64,000 nt of DNA from Paragonimus westermani (taxonomy: Eukaryota; Platyhelminthes; Trematoda; Plagiorchiida; Troglotrematidae). Under the pieces are notes generated by a model. It saw only the letters and a program-made list of their open reading frames with translations, was not told the origin of the DNA and made no database searches. The stretch spans positions 120,847 to 184,846 of the forward strand of contig QNGE01001027.1 of assembly GCA_008508345.1 (NCBI GenBank), written 5' to 3'. The position numbers and the translations under genes were made by a program. Positions 23,001 to 64,000 of this stretch are shown here, piece by piece (positions within the stretch are counted from its first letter, which is position 1; each line of letters opens with the position of its first letter).

Positions 23001-26000
23001 ATGGACGGTAGTGAGACTCAGCGGGAAATACTGGGAAATACGCAATACAGATCACCCTGCACACGTGTCTGATATAGAGTTCCATTAGAATAAACCAGTC
23101 ACGAATGCCGTCAGCAATCCAATGCACTAGCTTGCTTTGAATGGATGACACCGGCAATGTAACTAACTCATCTTTCGTCTTGGCTCATTGAATCATCGAG
23201 ATTCGCAAGGCGTTATAACGCACCAAAATCAGATCTGTTCGTGTCGGAGTCGTTTAGAAACTAGAGTAAAATAGAGGGCATAAATGATATGTGAATGTTC
23301 CTTGGCAGAGAACAAGGCTAGGTAGTTGGCAGATTACTCAAGTGGCAACATGGCGCAATATGCCAGAAAAACACCAGTTGAGATTGGAAATTCCAAACCT
23401 ATGTCTGATGGACAAGGGAACACAGATTGTTTCCCACAAGAAAGATATCGCTGCTTCTTGCCATTCGTTGAGTCAGCGGGAAACACTACACTTTTTCTCT
23501 AGATCACCAACGAGCCGGAGAGTCCAAAACAATATGAAGTCCTTTCTCAAGGTGATAAGTTTCTCACCGTTTCATTGAAGGCTGCTCACTGCCCACAGGG
23601 AGTGTTGCTCCGATTTGCATCAGAAGAAGATTGCCTAACAGAGCGCTCACTCCTTCTGGGAGATTTCAGCTGTCCATCAAGATATGATCATGTCGAACGC
23701 AAGTGTACTGGCCGCTTTTGCTCTGAAAATGTGAATGTGATATGCTACGGCTGCTGTTTGAATCCGGTGTTCACCACAGCTTTTGTATTATTGAGGCATT
23801 CCCCAAAAAAACCGTGTCTCAGAATACCTTTGAAACGCTGTAGATCATGAGACTGGTGATGGTTAGAACATTTCGTTACTAGAAAGGGATATATTTGCTA
23901 AGTCTACATGAAACTAAAAAGCGTTGGCTATGACAACGAACACTGCATGGTTGGTAGTAAAATTTGCCTACAGCGCAACAACACATAAACACACGACCAT
24001 ATATAGTGCCAAAGCGTTCATGATAATTTGCATACACAGTTAATCAAGCCTTAATTGTGTGCTTACGAGCTGGCCTCGAAGAAAATAGAATTTACATTCG
24101 CAGTGCAGTTCGCGGCACTATCATGCACATTTTCAATAAAACGAGGTGAAAAATGGTTGGAAAGCACAGTCGAGGGACCTGAGACAATTTTCAGGTTAAA
24201 GTCAACGGCCATGATAAATTAGAAAAAGCCTTCCTCTGATGTGAAACTCGTAGCAATCCGAATGAAGGAAAATGGCAGTCAACGAAACGCAATAGCCTGC
24301 ACAACTGGTAAGTGGACAAAGCACTACATATCAGTCAGGTTACCGTGAACTGTTATAGAACTTGTAGCGTTCATAAAACATCAGTAAAGCTCTAGTTTTC
24401 ACCTCCATGAGAAAGTGCCATTCTGAGCAAGTGTTGACGTGGTCATGATTCATGGGGAGAGAGATGGATAGTTGACTTAAACTCACACGAAGGCGAATCT
24501 TCTAAAACTGTCCCTCAGCACAATGAAAACGTATACCCTACCATCCATTCAGGAGCTTCGTAAGGTTGTCGACTCTCCTATTAGCGGCGTGTCCCGCTAA
24601 TTGAGCATATAAGAAGTTCGAAAGTGAGTTCAAGGATAGAAGATTAGGGCTTAATAAAACTCCTTTTTGTCAGACCCAAGAAATTTGCCGAGGAGACAAC
24701 CATTAGTAACTTAACAAAATATTTTTATAGCGACAGCAGAAGAAACACCGAAACTTTGTACGTGGGGTCGACTATCATTTGGCTGAACGCATCCTTCAAC
24801 AAGATTATGCACAATACAAAGGCACCTTCTTGCTGGCATACACAATGCGACTGTCTTTTACATCTCCTTTTGATTGTTGCCAATTGAATTTCAGACGACG
24901 AAGTTTGTATTCATTCAATGTTTAACACCAGGTTGTTGAGAATTGTTCGTTTGTGTGCTAGTCTAAAGGTTCATCTGATGCTATTCAGCGAAGTGCTGGT
25001 TAGGGACAGTGCTGCCTCAGAAGCACACTCCGGTGAAACGTTAGTTGAACCTTGTATATACAGACCTGGAACAGATCATTAACACGAAGAATCCAGACAT
25101 AATTAGGTTAGTCGTCGATGACACCCTCACATTTCATGTTGATGACCATAGACGTAAAGTGCTACAGAAATTCAGTCGGAAGCATCACCGATGGCGGACT
25201 CTCAGCAGGGGTAGGGAAACACTTCCTACTGACTAGCAAGACAAACGTGAAGGTGTGTGTGACATGTCTCAGGTTATACCGGTTGATCACACTCCACTCT
25301 TTGCTCGAATCAGCGCTTTGCACCAAAAGGCAAGACAGGATCTCAAACGGAAGTCGTTCGCGATGGCTGAAATTTGTAGTAATAATGGGAGACGGTGGAA
25401 TCGTTAATCACGTTCCTAAGGGTAACTTCAGACACTGCGATCTGGTAGTCTTGTCTTGAACCGATGTATGCAAAAGAAATGTAAAAGTGATGACAGCAGT
25501 ATTATATCCCAGAAGTATTGAGAGCAGGTCTAATCGAGTGGTAGGAGAGTGTCAAGGGGGATTCGCCCAATTCTGACTAATCGGATGATCACCCGTGGCA
25601 GTAAACTAGAGGACCTATGCACCGAAGACCAGTATAGAAAAACCGACATAAGCGGCAACCAACGTTGTATTCTCATGTAAAACCGCAGTAAAGCATTCAT
25701 CTTCAGAATCGGATTGCGCAGCCATAGCAGGCATAATGGAATCGTCCCAACGGTCCTTCGAAACGGAAGGACAGCATCGTCACTTGCCGTTTGCTGAGAA
25801 ACCGGGAATGGACGCGGATGTTCTTACAATCTGCACATTACTCATTATTTTTCCGTGTTAATTAATGAATAGAATCAACTCGCTTCCCGATTTCACCAAC
25901 ACTTCGATCATGCTACACTATTCGTTAGCTATCTCTCTTTAATGTAATCAATGTGCTACTTGAAAGCTGAAAGTAGTTGGTGAATAGTACGGAAGGTCCA

Positions 26001-29000
26001 AATCAATGTTGACATTCATCGAACCGGTTGTCACATGAAAGTTAGTTAGCCTGAAGTCAAGCTAAGTGCGCGACAGTCCATTGCAAAGGCAACCAAGTAA
26101 TCAAAGTAGAAAAAGCAAGCAAGATCTTGCGTTTTTTCGATCCGTTTTTTCAGGTGTTCGTCTTCTTACTGTTGTGTTCACAGTTACGAAGGGAATCAAG
26201 TGTTTTAAAGTTTCACTTGCTAAGATGTGTTCAGTTACATGTACGACAAACGAGTCTGTTCAGGCAAAACAAGGGTGAGCTATCAACAGCTGTTTTAATG
26301 AACATACGTCTTCAAAAATTCATATTTTTATGTTCAGTTCTATTAGATATCCACCTTAAAATTCTATTCTTTAACACAATAATAACCGAACAGACGTCCG
26401 GAACAAAGAAGTTTTATCCATCCGTTCACATTTCAAGGATGGACTTCTTCATCCTACCGCGGCCATCCTTTCCAGAACACTCTACATTGATTAATTCCCG
26501 CTTTTCGTTTATTTTTCCTCATAGAGTGATCTTTTTAGAGAAGATACTGAGAAGACCAAGTTAGATCGCTGTTCCGTTAAAGGTATCCTTCTAAACGGGC
26601 TCAACCCATCCGACAATATAGGGAACCACGAGAATACTTTGAACTGATACGATTTTTTTCAGGAAAGATCGTAATATTTCTGATGCTACTACCATTTTAT
26701 GGATTGGTTTTCAATTCTCCATATCTCAAGAGTGAGCTACCAAACCGAATTCATTTACGGAATCAGGTCAGTCACACTTACTGACTCCTGCATGTGACCA
26801 ATGCAACCTTGTCTACAGGCCTAATTGAAATGACAGTGTTTTGACCTACGAGCACATGTTGGGGCAGCGTGAGTTGTGAACAAGCTAAGCTCCCACTATA
26901 CGTTACATATGATTGTTCGCATAATGTTTTTCATATTATATAAATATGTGTACATATGAATGATGAGTGTATTTGAGATTAAACGGTCCTCCGTAGGAGG
27001 TGTTTATATGATGATTTCATGGATTAAAATTTTATGGGTAGACTAAATGGCTCCATATATAGAAATTTGTTTCCAACGAGATTCTAGCTACTGATGAAAC
27101 AATGTGCACGGATAGTGAACTCACTCGTATTTCTATTGAAACATCTGTTGTCTGAAGTAAGACATGTTTCGTTTGAACACTCCGTTGAGAAAATGAACTT
27201 TTTGTCCACGTCGGTACCGGTTACCTAAACTTATTAGATTTCAGCCATTTATTTTGAAGAGACTTATCAGATAGAGTCAGTTGATATGACGTCTTCATAT
27301 GTGTAATTAAAATCTAGATAGAAACTACGAAAGGCACACGGACTTATCAAATCGAAGTATATCGGTAAACTTTTGATCCGATTTCACTAGTAAATGTAAC
27401 TAACATTCCGTAACCTGTCGATCCGAACGACACATGTGCACATTTGAGCCTTTGTTGAGAATGAGAACCCAGTAGTTGTTACTAGTTGAACATGAGTGAC
27501 ATTTGTTTGCATCATACGTGCGCAAAATAATAATCCGGGTCAATTTCATCAGAAACGTAGTGCCAGAATAGAATATCGATGTTGCTAGATCCAGTAGATA
27601 GTGCACATCATAATGCACTCATCATTGTGATAGACATCGGAACTTTGCCAGTATTCCCGCAAAAGAATGGTGTGAATCATTGTGCTGTTGACCTAACTTC
27701 CGGCGTGGCTCAATACGCAAACCCTGAGCCACATATGCTTCGGAATAGTGATCAAGCTACGTGTTTGCTCTAGAGAGCACGAACCTTAACTGCCCTAATT
27801 GTGCCAAGCAATGTCTACAGGATTGAGGTAATCCGTCAATTCGAAATCACCAACCGTTTTTAAAGTGCTGCTCATTACAGTGATTACACTAAAAGCGAAC
27901 ATGTAGCTTAGTTTTTCGTTTGATAGGGGAAAAGTGGAAATTTCATGTAGATGTGACATACGCTGAGCTTACATCGACCGCAAAAAACCAGTTATTCCCC
28001 CAATAGTCTGTGCAAGAATAAGACGGGTTTTCGACAATGAAGGCTTTATCCAACTTGAGGTCCTCGACCTCCTCAAAATACTCAAACGAATGAACGGGTG
28101 AATGGAAACGAAGAACAGAGCTTCTAAAATCTAACACAATTTGGGATTTCTGACAGAATGTTCACAAAGTTTGTACGTCGCAACTTTTGACTGGTATGGG
28201 GTTTAAGGTGTTGAGCATAAGTTCCAAAATATCAGGATAAGGACTAGTCTGAATGGGAGACAAATGACTGCGTTGGTTACTATTGCAATTAGTTGGCTAG
28301 TGTGGCACAAGTTACAACAGTAAAGACTACGAAGGCACAGAAACACATGAATAATCATGTTTACTTATCATTATCCAGAATCTGAGCCTTGCGAAAGAAA
28401 GTTCCAAGGTACGTTCGATCTGTGCAACAGACCGTCGTGGAAGACAAGTTTACAGTCTTGTTTCGAACACGTCTTGACTGATTGAGCGGTTGAGCCTGAA
28501 AACCAGAAAACTAAGCACGCAGTTACTGCTTCACTGAGCTCTCGATGATGGCAAGAGGGACATGAAACCAATCTTTATACATCCTTTACATATTCCACGT
28601 TGACGAAAGTAAAAGATGCGCACCCAAGAAAAGGCTGGCGTGCGAGATTTATAGAAGGTGATAACAGTAGATAAGTTTTGAAAGATGAGGAGACAAAATT
28701 GAGCGCATGTTTACCATAATAGAGGTTTTTCCAGGAACGCAACTAAACTATCTTAGACAGACTCAGAACCTTCGGTAGCTCGGTAAAGACTTTAAGTTCT
28801 ACATTCATCGCACACATGGATGCATACGTAGAAGCAAGCAAAAATGGGGACAGAATGACTTGATTCTGCCACTCATTGAATCAACCACTTGGATTTCTAG
28901 AGTACACTGTGGAACAAGGGAGAAACAGGTTCTCTGTTAAGGAAGGCTACATTGTTGACGAATATCAACATATTTAATCCGTCACTGTTGGGTTCTATTT

Positions 29001-30905
29001 CAGTTCGTCTCGTGGAAGAGGAACTAAAAAGGGAAAAAGTGAAATCAACATATCTGAGCATGAGAAATTGCAGAAAATTTATGATAAACGTTAATTTTTT
29101 CAGTAGTGACGAGAAGTATTGTTAGCTTGTCGCTGAGCAGAAACTAAATAAAGTGACATATAAGCCGCTCGGCTGCCTCACAAAGCGTGACAGATTAACT
29201 ACTCACGGTTAATCCATTGTAGAAAAATGACTAGTCAGTGATCAATCTGCAACTCGGCTAACATGTCATGAAAGTGTTTTCCGGATCGATCACTCAGTGC
29301 ACTTAAAACTCAAGTAGTTACGCCGTTCCGCAGACCTGACTTGGGCAAAAATGAGCTCGTTTAAAAAACAGGCTTGTGGAACGACGGTTATTTCATCCAA
29401 ACCCACAGGGATGAATTTAATTTTCACTGGTAGCAGGACTAGTTTTCTGTGTTCTCGTGAAATTGAATCAAATGAATCAAATCTCGCTGGGGTTAGGATA
29501 GAATTCTCATCCGGCCCGACCCCTGTGTATGTCTACTCCATCATCACAGATTAAGCGTTCCGCTAAGGAGATTTCGCACTCATCACAAATACGAACCTCG
29601 GCAGCTTATGTTTTGATTTTCCTCTTCAAACTTATGAAGACAACAACACAGTAACACGGCAATCCTGTAGCCGGCTATAACCTAACCAGTGTTTCAACTG
29701 TCCACAGGAAATGTGTCCTTACATTTTGTTATCGACTCAGCTATTCCTTTTACTAGGGCGTGTTTTTATCCAGATAGTGTCAATGTCAAGCAGCCACAAT
29801 CGATGGTTTGCAAGATATGGATAAACCGGAACGTTAGCTTATGGATTCAAAGTCGAAACAAATAATGGCTAATTCCAGAAGCAGGTTAGATCCATTCTTC
29901 CGTCAGCGGTGAGTCAGTAGTGAAATATTACAAGGTCCAAACAAGTATAACCAGGTACAATTACAGATTCACTTCAACTGGCACGTTGCAGTTTGGCGAT
30001 TAAAATGTACTTGGGGTGTAGCAAGTGCAAGGTGATAGACGAGACGAGTCCAATGGCCGTCGAAAGAATACTTTAGATGTGAACATGGACAATGGTTCAT
30101 CTGTTTTTCACCTACAGATAATCAATTAAAATGATAGACTATTAAGTACAAATTAAGGAGATTCATCTAATGAAACCGTCTTTCAATCGGCTGAATGGAA
30201 TAAGCTCAACAGATAACTAAATGAAACAGTCAGTCAGCCGGGGTGACGGTAGTGCGACTTAATAGTTGACCAACACGTAGACGTGAATGAACTTCAAACC
30301 GAAATTGACCAGCCAGTGAAATTTCAAAATATTTTGCTATTTTTCAACGCATATTGAATATGTAGCAGGAAAACAGAAACCAAACAAACCTTGAATTGAA
30401 TGCCTGAGCAGAAGACACATGACTAGTTAGTGGGGAAAGTAAATATAATCCTATGACAAGTACATACGAGGCAGGTTCAGAAGAATTTAGGTATTATAAT
30501 ATCATATGATTTTGGAAGTTCATCCTTGATTATTGAGAGAATTACAATGTGCGCTACATCCTGATCTGGTAAACAGCATAAGAAATCTCTACAACTGATT
30601 TCCCACCAGTAAATCGATGGAAGGCCTTTGCTGTCATTTTTGGTAGTGAAAAGCCATTCTTGTATGCACCACAAGCTTACAGTTATGTAATGTCATTACC
30701 ACGAACCTGCATACGGCAATTTGCAATTGAAAGTAATTTTAACATAGTTGATTTGCCGTATGTTGACAACACGTAATTTATCGTTGACCGGAGTCACGTA
30801 ACAGCTGACCAGTGAATTCACAGAGCCGGTCGTTTTGCAATCTATCCACTTTAAATCAACAAATCTGTGTTTCGTGTTTTCAATTGCTTCTTTTGATGTA
30901 CTTAC

Positions 30906-63765
<32,860 letters not shown>

Positions 63766-64000
63766 CTATATTAAAGTATGCAAACGATGAGATTGACTTA
63801 TAAAAGAAAACATTTATTGCTGCCTAATATTCTGTCTAGTTAACTACACCTTCGTCACTAAGCCACTAGACTCATTCTTCATTCTGAAATCAGTTGTGCA
63901 GTTAACCTGTAGAATGTTCATAACATACAGATAATTTATAATTCTAGACGTATCGATTCATGCTGTTCAGGTGCCGATGAGAAAAGGAAGGAACATAGAG

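Larger units (their letters stand above)
18791..30905. other. Region downstream of SERCA exon M, mostly unexplained
   Basis: Should contain the SERCA terminal exon and 3' UTR on the minus strand, but neither could be placed. It holds a SINE-like repeat (19883-20070). Two stretches could be exons, 27973-28149 (minus) and 23503-23702 (plus), and are described as findings. Otherwise no gene, RNA gene or mobile element was recognised. Confidence 0.55.

Noticed and set aside
26127..26564. A 145-codon open frame on the plus strand
   Set aside because: Phe/Leu/Ser-rich translation from T-rich sequence, without domain similarity. Judged a chance frame.

Overview
This looks like a stretch of nuclear DNA from an invertebrate animal. 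It carries one large, intron-rich gene, a SERCA-type calcium pump (sarco/endoplasmic reticulum Ca2+-ATPase), read on the minus strand. The rest is mostly intergenic or intronic sequence with a few decayed retroelements. A flatworm, probably a digenean fluke, is my best guess. The reasons are a Penelope-like element with the YIGRT-type GIY-YIG domain, a SERCA without the phospholamban contact sequence, and multi-kilobase introns. That assignment is inference, because no database search was possible.

Layout. 1-7.86 kb has no recognisable gene. It holds a strong GC-rich hairpin at 4.3 kb and a cluster of nuclear-receptor-like half-sites at 7.1-7.2 kb. 7.87-10.43 kb is a Penelope-like retroelement (PLE-1, minus strand). 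Its reverse transcriptase and GIY-YIG endonuclease are intact in sequence, but two stops break its N-terminal part. Two more decayed copies of the family follow in the same orientation, PLE-2 at 15.07-16.24 kb and PLE-3 at about 18.65-18.79 kb. 18.8-30.9 kb is mostly unexplained, with a SINE-like repeat at 19.9-20.07 kb and two weak candidate exons. 30.9-63.7 kb is the SERCA gene, transcribed from high to low coordinates.

The SERCA gene. Thirteen successive coding positions (A to M, one of them filled by either of two exons) join in frame from about residue 44 of the pump to just short of its C-terminus, roughly 961 residues. The N-terminal exon or exons lie beyond base 64000, and the last short exon was not identified with confidence. 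All catalytic and calcium-binding signatures are present: [36 protein letters not shown], and the M4, M5, M6 and M8 ligands. One intron (I to J) uses a GC donor.

The most notable feature is a pair of 134-base exons in tandem (37646-37779 and 37373-37506). Both encode the luminal M7-M8 loop plus helix M8. They have the same phase and differ mainly in the luminal loop. Including both, or neither, destroys the reading frame, so they should be mutually exclusive and give two SERCA isoforms with different luminal faces.

Repeats. Several introns hold tRNA-derived, SINE-like sequences with box A/box B similarity (near 35.13, 39.25, 43.48, 46.88 and 49.1 kb). The intron between exons G and H contains an inverted pair of about 80-base sequences at 43.15-43.39 kb. 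Two of the PLE copies share a 3' motif that resembles the conserved core of a hammerhead ribozyme.
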